A stretch of DNA of 64,000 nt from Acinetobacter calcoaceticus. GTDB lineage: Bacteria > Pseudomonadota > Gammaproteobacteria > Pseudomonadales > Moraxellaceae. The stretch's first letter is position 1, and each line of letters starts with the position of its first letter. Below are positions 20,647-30,649 of the stretch, piece after piece. The notes under the pieces are model-generated. The model was not told the origin of the DNA. It searched no databases and saw only the letters and a list, made by a program, of their open reading frames with translations. Position numbers and translations under genes: made by a program. The stretch covers positions 2,976,001 through 3,040,000 of the forward strand of contig NZ_LS999521.1 in assembly GCF_900520355.1 (NCBI RefSeq). Reading direction: 5' to 3'.

Positions 20647-21384
20647 TTAACTCTTATCAGCAGGGAAAGCCTTAGGTGGCGGTGCATATTTAGAAGATTT
20701 ATCTTCCTCATCTGCATTATTTGAATCAGGTGATTGGACTTGATAAATCGCTGTTCCAATAATGCCTGTATTCTGAACTGAACCATTATCTGAATTCGCT
20801 GCATAAGCATCTTCAGGCTTACTAAATGTAAAGGAAGCAACAGCAGAGTCACTCTTACGAAAACCCTCTATTTTAATCTCACTATGTGGATGTAATACAT
20901 AACCTGCATTATTTCGGGAAGCCGCACTGCCATTTAAGACATCAATACCGTCAACACTTGCCACCACTTCATAGATATTATCAGTATGATTTTCATATTT
21001 TAATTGATAGCTTTGACCATCATTACCCGAAAGAAAATAATTTTGACCATCACGAAACAAAGCAAATGTTTGATCTGCATCATCGACAATAGAGAAACTA
21101 ATTTTCCCCGCAAGCAATGCAATACTATTTACTGTTTTACCTTCATATTGTTTATTGGCATAACGAACTTGTGATTCAGCAATTGGCTGGTCTGATAACC
21201 GAGCTAAATTTACTTCAGAGACATGTGATGTAATCTCATCTCCCCATTTTGTTCCTAGTTTTTCATCTACACTCACTTGAGTATTCTGATCAGTTGATTC
21301 CGAAGTAATATCGCTTTGTTTCTTACTACACGCTGCTAAAAATAAGCATAATATAAAAGATATTAAAAAATAGAGTTTTTTCAT
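20647..21384 (-). CDS. Predicted lipoprotein of unknown function
   Basis: The 245-residue protein has a type II signal peptide with lipobox LAAC at residues 16-19, followed by a hydrophilic linker (SKKQSDITSESTDQNTQVS). The middle looks like a beta-rich domain (VDDADQTFALFRDGQNYFLSG, YQLKYENHTDNIYEVVASVDG). The tail is low-complexity and proline/lysine-rich. No named family is evident. It is monocistronic, with about 170 bases of AT-rich DNA on each side. Envelope localisation is well supported; function is not. Confidence 0.7.
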   Translation of the reverse strand: MKKLYFLISFILCLFLAACSKKQSDITSESTDQNTQVSVDEKLGTKWGDEITSHVSEVNLARLSDQPIAESQVRYANKQYEGKTVNSIALLAGKISFSIVDDADQTFALFRDGQNYFLSGNDGQSYQLKYENHTDNIYEVVASVDGIDVLNGSAASRNNAGYVLHPHSEIKIEGFRKSDSAVASFTFSKPEDAYAANSDNGSVQNTGIIGTAIYQVQSPDSNNADEEDKSSKYAPPPKAFPADKS

Positions 21385-21553
21385 TCTAAACCTGGTCCTA
21401 AATTCGGTTTTTTATCGTTGTAAAAAAATTTATTCATTTATACCAACAAGTATAAATGAATAAAAAACAATTTCAAATTTATACGCTTTGTTTCTACAGC
21501 AGAGTTATTTTATATAATTTTAATTTCTACTGTATATAGAAAATAAATTCAGA

Positions 21554-22240
21554 TTATTTTGAATAGTCTCTAGCACCGAACAAAGCAGTTCCCACACGCA
21601 CCATGGTTGAACCTGCGGCAATTGCAGCATCTAAATCACTCGACATTCCCATACTTAAAGTATCCCAATGTTCCGGGTAAGTATGTTTTTCTTTCACCGC
21701 ATCAAACAAGTTCTTAGCATCTGCAAAAGCGGGAGTATTGTTAGGTGCAGGAATTACCATCAAACCACGTAATTTGATTTTTGGTAATTGGCTAATTTGA
21801 GCAACTAACTCGGCAACCTCATCTGGTACACAACCATCTTTACTATCTTGCCCATCAATATTCACTTGCAAACAAATATTAAGTGCCGTTTGATCGTCAC
21901 CACGTTGATTAGACAGTCTCTCTGCAATAATCAAACGGTCTACACCATGTACCCAATCAAACTTTTCAGCTAAATGTTTAGTCTTGTTTCGCTGAACATG
22001 ACCAATAAAGTGCCATTCAATTTCTAAATCTTGTAAAGCTTCAATTTTTTCTAAAGCTTCTTGCAGATAGTTTTCGCCAAATGCTCTTTGCCCTGCTGCA
22101 TACATTTCACGCAAACTTTCACTTGGATGTGTTTTCGATACGGCTAAAAGTTGCACAGTTTCAGGCGCACGTTGAGCATGTTCACAAGCACGTCGGATTT
22201 GCTGTAATACGTGCTGTCGCGCATCTTGCAGGTAATTCAT
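21554..22240 (-). CDS. yggS: YggS-family pyridoxal-phosphate homeostasis protein
   Basis: The 228-residue protein follows E. coli YggS throughout: LLAVSKTHPSESL carries the lysine that binds pyridoxal phosphate, FGENYLQEALEKI and EWHFIGHVQRNK follow, and the end SMGMSSDLDAAIAAGSTMVR binds the cofactor phosphate. Members buffer free PLP and influence amino-acid and keto-acid pools. The start MNYLQDARQ matches the family; ATGs at 22255 and 22261 are less likely. It diverges from pilT, an arrangement known in many gammaproteobacteria. Confidence 0.94.
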   Translation of the reverse strand: MNYLQDARQHVLQQIRRACEHAQRAPETVQLLAVSKTHPSESLREMYAAGQRAFGENYLQEALEKIEALQDLEIEWHFIGHVQRNKTKHLAEKFDWVHGVDRLIIAERLSNQRGDDQTALNICLQVNIDGQDSKDGCVPDEVAELVAQISQLPKIKLRGLMVIPAPNNTPAFADAKNLFDAVKEKHTYPEHWDTLSMGMSSDLDAAIAAGSTMVRVGTALFGARDYSK

Positions 22241-22294
22241 TGACAAGGTTCTCATTTTCAAAAAACTTTTTTGCTTTTCACCTAAAGCGAAGTG

Positions 22295-22323
22295 TTGGTA
22301 AGCCTCGGTGAAAGCCGTATATT
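22295..22323 (+). promoter_or_regulatory. Probable sigma-70 promoter of pilTU
   Basis: TTGGTA (22295-22300) and TATATT (22318-22323) are separated by 17 bases and lie 43 bases before the pilT start. Confidence 0.55.
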
Positions 22324-22366
22324 ATTCTACAAAATAATGACATATTTTGATTTAATTGGGGAAATT

Positions 22367-23404
22367 ATGGATATTACAGAGCTACTCGCTTTCTCTGTGA
22401 AAAATGGCGCGTCCGATTTACATTTGTCTGCTGGCATGCCACCAATGATTCGCGTGGATGGCGAAGTCCGCCGCATTAACCTTCCAGCTCTAGACCATAA
22501 AGATGTTCACCGTCTGGTCTATGACATCATGAATGATAAACAGCGCCGTGACTATGAAGAAAAGCTCGAAACAGACTTTTCTTTTGAAGTGCCAAATGTT
22601 GCGCGTTTTCGTGTCAATGCATTTAACCAAAACCGTGGTGCCGGAGCCGTTTTTCGTACCATTCCATCAAAAGTACTCACAATGGAAGATTTAGGCTTAG
22701 GGCAAATCTTTAAAGATATTTGTGATTACCCACGTGGCATTGTGTTAGTTACAGGACCAACAGGTTCAGGTAAATCAACCACGCTTGCAGCGATGATGGA
22801 CTATATTAACGAAAACCGTTATGACCATATTTTAACGGTTGAAGACCCAATCGAATTTGTCCATCAGTCTAAAAAATGTCTGATTAACCAACGTGAAGTA
22901 CACCGCGACACGCATGGCTTTAACGAAGCACTACGCTCAGCACTGCGTGAAGACCCAGATATTATTCTGGTCGGTGAGATGCGTGACCTTGAAACCATTC
23001 GTTTAGCACTTACCGCTGCTGAAACTGGTCACTTGGTGTTTGGTACGCTCCATACGACTTCTGCTGCAAAAACCATTGACCGTGTGATTGATGTATTCCC
23101 TGCCGAAGAAAAAGACATGGTGCGTGCCATGTTGTCAGAATCTTTACAGGCTGTTATTTCTCAAACTCTACTTAAAAAGAATGGCGGTGGGCGTGTCGCA
23201 GCACATGAAATCATGATTGGTATTCCTGCCATTCGTAACTTAATTCGTGAAAACAAAGTTGCCCAAATGTATTCATCAATTCAGACGGGCGCTAATCATG
23301 GCATGACCACGCTCGACCAAAGCTTAAAAGGTCTAGTTGCTCGTGGGGTGATTAGCCCACAAACGGCACGTACTGCCGCAAAACAACCTGAATCATTCCT
23401 ATAA
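22367..23404 (+). CDS. pilT: Type IV pilus retraction ATPase PilT
   Basis: The 345-residue hexameric ATPase depolymerises type IV pili and powers twitching motility and DNA uptake. Visible motifs are Walker A GPTGSGKSTT, Walker B DIILVGEMRD, and the His box AAETGHLVFGTLHT. AIRNLIRENKVAQM matches the C-terminal AIRNLIRE helix needed for retraction in PilT. I start at MDITELLAFS because GGGGAA lies just upstream and the length then matches P. aeruginosa PilT (344); further upstream start codons would add 25 unconserved residues. pilU follows after 19 bases. Confidence 0.97.
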   Translation: MDITELLAFSVKNGASDLHLSAGMPPMIRVDGEVRRINLPALDHKDVHRLVYDIMNDKQRRDYEEKLETDFSFEVPNVARFRVNAFNQNRGAGAVFRTIPSKVLTMEDLGLGQIFKDICDYPRGIVLVTGPTGSGKSTTLAAMMDYINENRYDHILTVEDPIEFVHQSKKCLINQREVHRDTHGFNEALRSALREDPDIILVGEMRDLETIRLALTAAETGHLVFGTLHTTSAAKTIDRVIDVFPAEEKDMVRAMLSESLQAVISQTLLKKNGGGRVAAHEIMIGIPAIRNLIRENKVAQMYSSIQTGANHGMTTLDQSLKGLVARGVISPQTARTAAKQPESFL

Positions 23405-23423
23405 AAATAATTAGAGAATAAAT

Positions 23424-24542
23424 ATGGATTTTAACGACCTACTCAACCTCATGGTTGAAAAAAAATCATCCGATCTTTTTATTACAGATGGTGTTGCGCC
23501 ATCTATGAAAATTAACGGGCAAATTGTTCCAATTTCAAAAAATAGTCTTTCTGGGGACGTTATTGGTCAACTTTTACATTCCATCATGAGCGAAAAACAA
23601 CGCAAAGAATTTGCAGACACTCGTGAATGTAACTTTGCCATTATGAACCGTGATAAAACCGCCCGCTTTCGTGTGAGCGCTTTTCAGCAGCGTGACATGC
23701 CAGGCATGGTGCTACGCCGAATTGAAACTAAAATTCCTTCAATTGATGACTTGCAGTTACCGCCTGTTCTTAAAGATTTATCAATGACCAAACGTGGCAT
23801 CATTATTTTTGTTGGTGCAACAGGTACGGGTAAATCGACGTCTTTGGCTTCAATGATCAGTTATCGTAATCACAATACTAAAGGTCATATCATTACCATT
23901 GAAGACCCAATCGAGTTTATTCACGAACATGCAGGCTGCATCATTACTCAACGTGAAGTCGGTATTGATACAGACTCATTTGAAATTGCCTTAAAGAATA
24001 CTTTGCGACAAGCACCAGATGTCATCTTGATTGGTGAGATTCGCTCTCGTGAAGTGATGGACTACGCGATTGGCTTTGCTGAAACAGGCCATCTTGTGTT
24101 AGCCACCATGCACGCCAACAACGCCAACCAAGCGCTCGACCGTATTATTCACTTCTTTGAAAGTGACCGCCACAGTCAGCTTTACATGGACTTATCGCTT
24201 AACTTAAAAGCCATGATTGCGCAGCAACTTGTTCCAACACCAGATGGTAATTCTCGCCGCGCCGCAATTGAAATTTTAATTAACTCGCCATTAATTTCAG
24301 ACTATATTCGTAAAGGCGAAATTCATGAAATTAAAGATTTAATGAAGCGTTCGCGTGAACTCGGTATGCAAACCTTTGACCAAGCCCTATTTGACCTCTA
24401 TAAAGCAGGCCAAATTACCTACAAAGATGCGTTAAAACATGCCGACTCACCTAACGATTTACGTTTGACGATTAAGCTTGCCGAAGAAGGACCTGATCAA
24501 ATTGCGGGCACAAATCAGCATTTAACCTTCGACCAACAGTAA
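23424..24542 (+). CDS. pilU: PilT-like accessory retraction ATPase PilU
   Basis: PilU is the paralogue that works with PilT to retract pili under load. It shows Walker A GATGTGKST, Walker B DVILIGEIRS, and the His box FAETGHLVLATMHANN. The ending replaces the PilT AIRNLIRE helix with LISDYIRKGEIHEIKDLM, which is the usual difference between the two. At 372 residues it is close to the Pseudomonas protein. It lies directly after pilT in one operon that ends at a clear terminator. Confidence 0.95.
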   Translation: MDFNDLLNLMVEKKSSDLFITDGVAPSMKINGQIVPISKNSLSGDVIGQLLHSIMSEKQRKEFADTRECNFAIMNRDKTARFRVSAFQQRDMPGMVLRRIETKIPSIDDLQLPPVLKDLSMTKRGIIIFVGATGTGKSTSLASMISYRNHNTKGHIITIEDPIEFIHEHAGCIITQREVGIDTDSFEIALKNTLRQAPDVILIGEIRSREVMDYAIGFAETGHLVLATMHANNANQALDRIIHFFESDRHSQLYMDLSLNLKAMIAQQLVPTPDGNSRRAAIEILINSPLISDYIRKGEIHEIKDLMKRSRELGMQTFDQALFDLYKAGQITYKDALKHADSPNDLRLTIKLAEEGPDQIAGTNQHLTFDQQ

Positions 24543-24551
24543 TTTCCTCAT

Positions 24552-24587
24552 AAAAAAAGGAAGGTTAAACGTAACCTTCCTTTTTTA
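24552..24587. terminator. Bidirectional Rho-independent terminator between pilU and fur
   Basis: AAAAAAGGAAGGTT pairs with AACCTTCCTTTTTT around a six-base loop between the convergent genes. Confidence 0.9.
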
Positions 24588-24611
24588 TTTGTTTTCTTTG
24601 TGTGAAAACGA

Positions 24612-25049
24612 TTATTTCTTGCGCAACACTTCCTGACACTCAGGTTCGTTACAGTAACCGTAGAGGTTTAATGAGTGACCCGTTAAGGTAAACCCATGTT
24701 GGTCTGCTACAGCATGCTGTTCCTTCTCGATAACATCATTAGTAAATTCAATAACTTTGTTGCAATTATAGCAAACTAAATGATCATGGTGATCTTCTTG
24801 CATGATTTCGAAAACAGAATGATTATTTTCGAAATGATGGCGCTGAATGATACCCGCAGCTTCAAATTGTGTTAACACACGGTAAACTGTCGCAAGTCCG
24901 ACATCTTCCCCTTGTTCTAACAAAGTCTTGTAAATATCTTCAGCACTAAGATGATGTTGCTTTGAATTTTCTAATAATTCCAAAATCTTAATTCGTGGAA
25001 GGGTAACTTTAAGTCCAGCTTTGCGCAAATCTTGATTGGAAATAGGCAT
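24612..25049 (-). CDS. fur: Ferric uptake regulator Fur
   Basis: Fur is the Fe(II)-responsive repressor of iron acquisition. The N-terminal winged helix (LRKAGLKVTLPRIKILELL and GLATVYRVLTQFEAAGI) and the metal-binding segment HHDHLVCYNCNKVIEF are clear; a second cysteine pair lies near the C-terminus (YGYCNEPEC). I start at MPISNQDLRKAGLK, giving 145 residues; an ATG nine codons upstream (25076) would extend beyond the usual Fur start. It diverges from bamE, the arrangement also known as fur-omlA in Pseudomonas. Confidence 0.96.
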   Translation of the reverse strand: MPISNQDLRKAGLKVTLPRIKILELLENSKQHHLSAEDIYKTLLEQGEDVGLATVYRVLTQFEAAGIIQRHHFENNHSVFEIMQEDHHDHLVCYNCNKVIEFTNDVIEKEQHAVADQHGFTLTGHSLNLYGYCNEPECQEVLRKK

Positions 25050-25160
25050 GAAAAAAGGTCTCTCAACAAATCTCAAGTTGGAATAGGCAATAGAATTTAG
25101 ATGAAGTATGATCTATCCTTTGATCAAATGCATCATAATTTATTGGGATAGTGTAGCAAA

Positions 25161-25559
25161 ATGCAAAAACTCGTGCTGACGTTATTAGTCACTTCACTCC
25201 TTGCTGGTTGTTCAATCTTTGGTGTATATAAGGTTGATATTCCTCAAGGGACTCCTTTGACCAAAGCTCAGGCCTCTCAAGTACAAGTCGGCATGAATTT
25301 CCAGCAAGTGCGTTTTTTGCTTGGTAGTCCAACTGTGACTGATCCCCTCAATCCTCAACGTTGGGACTACATTTACAACTATATCCCGGGAACTTACGCT
25401 AAAAAGGCAAAAATCCCCGCAGCACATGGTCAGCATTTAAAAATTTACTTTGATGGCACTGGCACAGTAACTAAAATTGAAGGTTTAGAAACTATTCCAG
25501 AATCGCAACCAGGTTTACCTGCTTCTAAAGAAGCGATTTTAACTGCCCCACCACTATAA
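25161..25559 (+). CDS. bamE: Outer-membrane assembly lipoprotein BamE (SmpA/OmlA)
   Basis: BamE is a small lipoprotein of the BAM complex that inserts outer-membrane beta-barrel proteins. The 132-residue product has lipobox LLAGC (cysteine at 17) and the BamE core QVQVGMNFQQVRFLLGSPTVTD followed by RWDYIYNY. The divergent fur gene and convergent RnfH-like gene match the usual neighbourhood. Confidence 0.93.
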   Translation: MQKLVLTLLVTSLLAGCSIFGVYKVDIPQGTPLTKAQASQVQVGMNFQQVRFLLGSPTVTDPLNPQRWDYIYNYIPGTYAKKAKIPAAHGQHLKIYFDGTGTVTKIEGLETIPESQPGLPASKEAILTAPPL

Positions 25560-25577
25560 TCGTTTTTTCTAATAAAA

Positions 25578-25617
25578 ATAAACCCCTCAAGTGAAATACT
25601 TCGAGGGGTTTTATTTA
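25578..25617. terminator. Bidirectional Rho-independent terminator between bamE and the RnfH-like gene
   Basis: AAACCCCTC and GAGGGGTTT form the stem between convergent genes, flanked by A- and T-rich tracts. Confidence 0.88.
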
Positions 25618-25626
25618 TGGGACTTA

Positions 25627-25938
25627 TTACTTTAAGCGATTACTTTTAATATATCGTCCCACAGGATTTTTCTCGGCGCGGTTACGGCGTATATCTTTAG
25701 GGTTAATAGTTAAAGGTCGATAAACCTCTACCCGATCACCTGCTTGCAAAATCGCATGTGCCTCAACTTTTGCACCAAAGATGCCAAGTTGTAATGGCTC
25801 AGGCAAACTTACCAGTGTCTGCAACCCACTTGCCTCAACCGCTTGTAATGCGGTCATACCAGCTTCAAATGGAATAGCAACTAAGAACTGTTGCTCTGGG
25901 GCTGCAAAAGCAACCCACACTTGCTGAGCTTTTTCCAT
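25627..25938 (-). CDS. RnfH-family ubiquitin-like-fold protein
   Basis: The 103-residue protein has the beta-grasp pattern of the RnfH/RatB family: KAQQVWVAFAAPEQQFL, GMTALQAVEASG, LGIFGAKVEAHAILQAGDRVEVYRPL and a basic tail (KDIRRNRAEK). Its biochemical role is not established; in other gammaproteobacteria it sits beside bamE and ratA. No ratA is present here. Its ATG overlaps the stop of the upstream membrane-protein gene by one base (TGATG), so the two are translationally coupled, and that start agrees with the family. Confidence 0.88.
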   Translation of the reverse strand: MEKAQQVWVAFAAPEQQFLVAIPFEAGMTALQAVEASGLQTLVSLPEPLQLGIFGAKVEAHAILQAGDRVEVYRPLTINPKDIRRNRAEKNPVGRYIKSNRLK

Positions 25939-27020
25939 CAGATCATTTGTCCAATGACCGAAATCATGGCAATGACAATTGAAAGCGGTAAAACAATACG
26001 CACTGCAATACGCCACAAGTTATAGAACAGCTCATTGCTAAAATTCATTGATTTACGCAAATGGCTAATTTTCATAATCCAACCAGCAAAAATTGCATAG
26101 ATGAGACAAATGAGTAATCCCCAAAGCATCAAAATCAGCGTAAAGATGCCATGAAGTTCAGGTACAGCCCAAACCGCAATTGCCAAAATAATGACAACCC
26201 ATTGTAAAATGTACATCAATTGACGTTGAGCAAGCTGTTCTTTAGCAAGTTGAATAAACAAAGCTGTTGTCATTACTGCAGTAAAAATCCAGGTAAAAAC
26301 AGGAAGCTGTGCTTGAAGAGAAAAGAAACCAAATGCAACGACGGCAATTAACTGAGCCAACCAGATTGGAAGTGCAGTTCTTGTGGCGCCTTCTTGAGAG
26401 TGAATTACAGACAAGCTATTTTGCCAGTAAAGTCCCAAGCCTAAACCACTCGCAACAAGTGCAAGTACAGTCGCATTACCCCATTCTTTAAATTCAACAT
26501 TCGTCCAATGCCAAGGCTGTAAAGTCGTTCCCATTGTATTAGCTAAAACAAGAGAAGTGATTACACCGACTGTCATTAGCACAATTAAAATCTGACGCGG
26601 AATAAAAGATAAAATTAAAGCCACAACCGCAAGGCTAGCAAAAACAATTTGCCCAGAAACGCTATTATTGAGCTGAGCTGTCAGTAAATTGCCCGCAGTA
26701 CTCAGTACACTTCCTGCTAAAAATGGAATAAAAATAACTGCAAGCCAGCCAGCCAAACGCCATTTTGGTGAACTATCTGCTTCACGAGTTAAACTTGATA
26801 AAGCATTTAAGGCAGTAGTCTTCGACCGTTTTGCTAAGGCAATTTCTAAATAACAAACTGGCAAAGCCAATAACAGCATTGTGCCTAACCACAATAACCA
26901 GAAATCGATTTGACGATCAATCTGAATTCCCATAGCGGGTGCCAATGTCGCCATAATGATGAAAGATAAGCAAAACGCCATCAGGGGCGATAACCATCGT
27001 GACATAGGTATGTCCTGCAT
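25938..27020 (-). CDS. Multi-pass membrane protein resembling a degenerate NSS-family transporter
   Basis: The 360-residue protein has about ten hydrophobic helices. FWLLWLGTMLLLALPVCYLEIALAKRSK followed by ALNALSSL and KWRLAGWLAVIF resembles the second and third helices of bacterial sodium-neurotransmitter symporters, where LPxxLxExALG is typical. The helix-1 motif GNxWRFP that binds sodium and substrate is not present, and the protein is shorter than usual. I start at MQDIPMSRW because AAGGA lies eight bases upstream. It is translationally coupled to the RnfH-like gene. Transport function is uncertain. Confidence 0.6.
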   Translation of the reverse strand: MQDIPMSRWLSPLMAFCLSFIIMATLAPAMGIQIDRQIDFWLLWLGTMLLLALPVCYLEIALAKRSKTTALNALSSLTREADSSPKWRLAGWLAVIFIPFLAGSVLSTAGNLLTAQLNNSVSGQIVFASLAVVALILSFIPRQILIVLMTVGVITSLVLANTMGTTLQPWHWTNVEFKEWGNATVLALVASGLGLGLYWQNSLSVIHSQEGATRTALPIWLAQLIAVVAFGFFSLQAQLPVFTWIFTAVMTTALFIQLAKEQLAQRQLMYILQWVVIILAIAVWAVPELHGIFTLILMLWGLLICLIYAIFAGWIMKISHLRKSMNFSNELFYNLWRIAVRIVLPLSIVIAMISVIGQMI

Positions 27021-27091
27021 TATGCATTCCTTGAAAAAGACTATAGATATTTTGCCCGTCTCATGCGTGAAAATCAAAGTTTGCTCAATAA

Positions 27092-27123
27092 AAAAAAGCA
27101 AACCACCGAAACGATAGTTTGCT
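27092..27123 (-). terminator. Rho-independent terminator of the bacteriohemerythrin gene
   Basis: Minus strand: GCAAAC and GTTTGC pair around a 13-base loop and are followed by eight T residues. Confidence 0.82.
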
Positions 27124-27159
27124 GCGCTAACTGAAATTACGAGTTGTTTTTATTAGAAG

Positions 27160-27615
27160 TTATGAGAAAAACCGGGCAAACCAGTTTTTCCCTTTCTTCT
27201 TTTCTTTTTCTCTAATAATTCCCATCATATTTTCTTTTACCGCCCCCACATAATCAGCATCATCATGTTGAATATGATTAATTAACCACTTTGCTAAAAT
27301 TTCTTGTAGCTCTTTTTCAACCGTATGTCCCATTTCAAAACGCTCACGATATAACTCTATTTTTTTAATAAATAAGTCATGGACACGTTTATGTGGTACA
27401 CGATATTTATAATCCGCTTCCTCTTGTAAACTTTCTTCGAAAGTAAAATGTGATTGCGTGTAATCAATAATGTTGTCTAAAACGTCTTTAATACGACGTC
27501 TATGGTCATCATCTTTTACATCATCGATTTCATTAATATAATCAAGTATTCGTTTATGTTGTTCATCAATAACCTCGATACCCGTATTATATTCTGAAGC
27601 CCATTTCATTTTCAT
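27160..27615 (-). CDS. Bacteriohemerythrin
   Basis: The 151-residue protein has the hemerythrin di-iron ligands in order: the His of IEVIDEQHKRI, HFTFEESLQEE with its H-F-x-F-E-E signature, HKRVHDLFIKK, and HIQHDDADY with the closing H-x-x-x-D. It binds oxygen reversibly at a di-iron site and may serve as oxygen store or sensor. Its C-terminal tail is basic (REKEKKKGK). GGGGAG precedes the start; a second ATG two codons later is possible. It is a single-gene unit. Confidence 0.93.
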   Translation of the reverse strand: MKMKWASEYNTGIEVIDEQHKRILDYINEIDDVKDDDHRRRIKDVLDNIIDYTQSHFTFEESLQEEADYKYRVPHKRVHDLFIKKIELYRERFEMGHTVEKELQEILAKWLINHIQHDDADYVGAVKENMMGIIREKEKKKGKNWFARFFS

Positions 27616-27866
27616 ACATCTCCCCAATGATGCTCAATGACTATTGCATAAACCTCATGATATATTTAAAGAATATAAATAAAAACAAAGCTATTTTGTC
27701 GGCTTTATCATATAAAAATTACATTTAAATCAAGTTATTGTTTTTATTTGTTTTTAAAAAAATTAACCAACCAAAATAATAAAGTATTTTTTAAACAAAA
27801 TACCTTATTATTAAATGATTAATATATATAAATACTCCTATTCATATATTTTAAATATACTTTATA

Positions 27867-28715
27867 TTAATACTGATCAGCACGAGTAATACGTTTAAGC
27901 TCTGGATTTTCCTGCTCACTTTTTAATCTTTCTACATGAGTAATTGCTTTTTTAATTGGTTTTCCATGTTGAAATAAAATCATTTCACCAGGTTGATAAG
28001 CTGTCCATTTTTCATTATGGGTTAAAGGTTCTGTTGTTATAACTGCCACACGATCTTCAGGTGTAGTGACCTGACTAAAATCAACCTCAACATCCAGATC
28101 AATTAAATGAGCCTGATTAAATGGATATTCTCGAACCAACCAATGTAATTTAGTAATCGCATAACTAAATAATGCCTGACCATTCGATAAGCAATAATTA
28201 AATGTGCCGTATTCAGCAATTTGTGGAGAAATTTTTTCTAATACTTCAAATATTTGTTCAAGACTTGGTTCTTCATAGCCAAAAGCTTCAACCAGTTGAT
28301 CAAGCAAATAACAAAATGCACGTTCACTGTCCGTATTACCCACAGGCGTAAAACGTCCACTTAGGGATGGGTTAAAATCATGTAAATCACCATTATGGGC
28401 AAAAATCCACTGACGACCCCACAACTCTCTAATAAAGGGATGAGAGTTTTCTAAAGTGATTTTACCTTGAGTTGCTTTGCGGATATGCGCGATCACGTTA
28501 CGCGATTTAATAGGATAATTACGGATAAGATCGGCAATTGGAGATTCAACTGCCGACTGATTATCGACAAATAGTCGGCAAGCTTTGTCTTCGAAAAATG
28601 CAATACCAAATCCATCACTATGATCTGAGGTAATTCCTGCACGCTGTGAAAAACCACGGAAAGAAAAAGTGATATCCGTTGGTGTTGCACAATTCATTCC
28701 TAATAGCTGGCACAT
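27867..28715 (-). CDS. Class II glutamine amidotransferase (YafJ-like)
   Basis: The start MCQLLGMNC places the nucleophile Cys at position 2, the hallmark of Ntn-type class II amidotransferases, and decides the start against an upstream ATG at 28790. Further signatures are HSDGFGIAF, RNVIAHIRKATQG, WIFAHNGDLHDF and NTDSERAFCYLLDQL. The glutaminase domain has no attached synthase domain, as in YafJ, so the acceptor is unknown. It reads toward the bacteriohemerythrin gene across about 240 bases of AT-rich DNA in which I see nothing else. Confidence 0.9.
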   Translation of the reverse strand: MCQLLGMNCATPTDITFSFRGFSQRAGITSDHSDGFGIAFFEDKACRLFVDNQSAVESPIADLIRNYPIKSRNVIAHIRKATQGKITLENSHPFIRELWGRQWIFAHNGDLHDFNPSLSGRFTPVGNTDSERAFCYLLDQLVEAFGYEEPSLEQIFEVLEKISPQIAEYGTFNYCLSNGQALFSYAITKLHWLVREYPFNQAHLIDLDVEVDFSQVTTPEDRVAVITTEPLTHNEKWTAYQPGEMILFQHGKPIKKAITHVERLKSEQENPELKRITRADQY

Positions 28716-28823
28716 ATCGCTTTTTAAACTACTTTTAATTACCCCATATGCTCTATTGTGCATGAGAGTAAAATTGCTTGCAAATCTCAATATGTGCTGG
28801 CTATTAGAAAATAGGACATATTA

Positions 28824-29606
28824 TTAACGCTGTCCCATTTTATTCATGACAAATGAAGTCGCCACTTTATTCACTTCCAAAAATACAAAATAATCTAGAC
28901 AGTTAAACTCTTCATCAAAAAATGCCTGTTTCGATAATTTTGACTGCATGCTCAAATACATTTGGAACAATTTTGGCATACGCTCATCTTGTGGAAAACT
29001 GAACTCAGGATATTCAGGTTCATAGATTTTTTTCGAGCGAATATCAATGGTTTTGCTTTCAGATAATTGCTGAATTTGGCGGTGCGTGTAGTAAGCTCTA
29101 GCCAAATTATCTTGCAGATGAATACTGACACAGCCCATCAAATATTTAGCGCGCATTGACCATAATACTTTCGGTGCAAGGTTCAGCCACAGCATCGACA
29201 ATGCTTTACCATTACGAAAGCGAGGATGGACACAGGTACGCCCTATTTCTAATATATTAGGAAGGTGCGATAACTGAGGAACAATATCAAACTCATGGGC
29301 GCTGTAGCTTTGTGCTATTTCATGGCCTTGAAATAATTTAAGGCGAGTATACGCTACAATTTCTCCAGTCCACTTTTCACGTAAGACTGCATGCTCACAA
29401 CCAAAATCATAAATATCTTGGTCTAAGTTATCTTCAAAATGAATTCCAAATTGTTGGCTAAATTGTTGTGCACGAAATCGTTGTACATCTTGTAATTCTT
29501 TTAAATTATCAACCCATTCAAAACGAAATTGTGTCTGATTTATAGCTTTTTGACGATTTAAAGGTAAAGTCCAGGTTTGGCGATATTGATTAAATTTTTC
29601 CAGCAT
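28824..29606 (-). CDS. GNAT-fold acyltransferase, OlsB/hemolysin-like
   Basis: This 260-residue protein resembles acyl-ACP-dependent N-acyltransferases of the OlsB/autoinducer-synthase-like GNAT group: EWVDNLKELQDVQRFRAQQF opens it, then EHAVLREKWTGEIVAYTRL, and EIGRTCVHPRFRNGKAL corresponds to the acyl-binding P-loop-like turn. OlsB makes lyso-ornithine lipid, a membrane lipid used when phosphate is short. The start MLEKFNQY has AGGAG nine bases upstream. No olsA-type partner is adjacent, although an acyltransferase lies at 35.9 kb. The lipid assignment is an inference from family resemblance. Confidence 0.7.
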   Translation of the reverse strand: MLEKFNQYRQTWTLPLNRQKAINQTQFRFEWVDNLKELQDVQRFRAQQFSQQFGIHFEDNLDQDIYDFGCEHAVLREKWTGEIVAYTRLKLFQGHEIAQSYSAHEFDIVPQLSHLPNILEIGRTCVHPRFRNGKALSMLWLNLAPKVLWSMRAKYLMGCVSIHLQDNLARAYYTHRQIQQLSESKTIDIRSKKIYEPEYPEFSFPQDERMPKLFQMYLSMQSKLSKQAFFDEEFNCLDYFVFLEVNKVATSFVMNKMGQR

Positions 29607-29681
29607 AATGAACGCTCCTAGTGACACCCCTTACACTAGTCAAAGCTCATGACAAAAAAATGACCAAATTAAAATAGTATA

Positions 29682-29710
29682 AAAAAAGACCACCTAGGGT
29701 GATCTTTTTA
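29682..29710 (-). terminator. Rho-independent terminator of the argB transcript
   Basis: Minus strand: AAAGATCACC and GGTGGTCTTT pair around a short loop and are followed by a T-run. Confidence 0.85.
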
Positions 29711-29728
29711 TTGAGAATAACGGTTTTA

Positions 29729-30649
<921 letters not shown>

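Noticed and set aside
25077..25160. Possible Fur box between fur and bamE
   Set aside because: A/T-rich palindromic-looking bases near 25120-25140 do not approach the 19-base consensus closely enough to call by eye.
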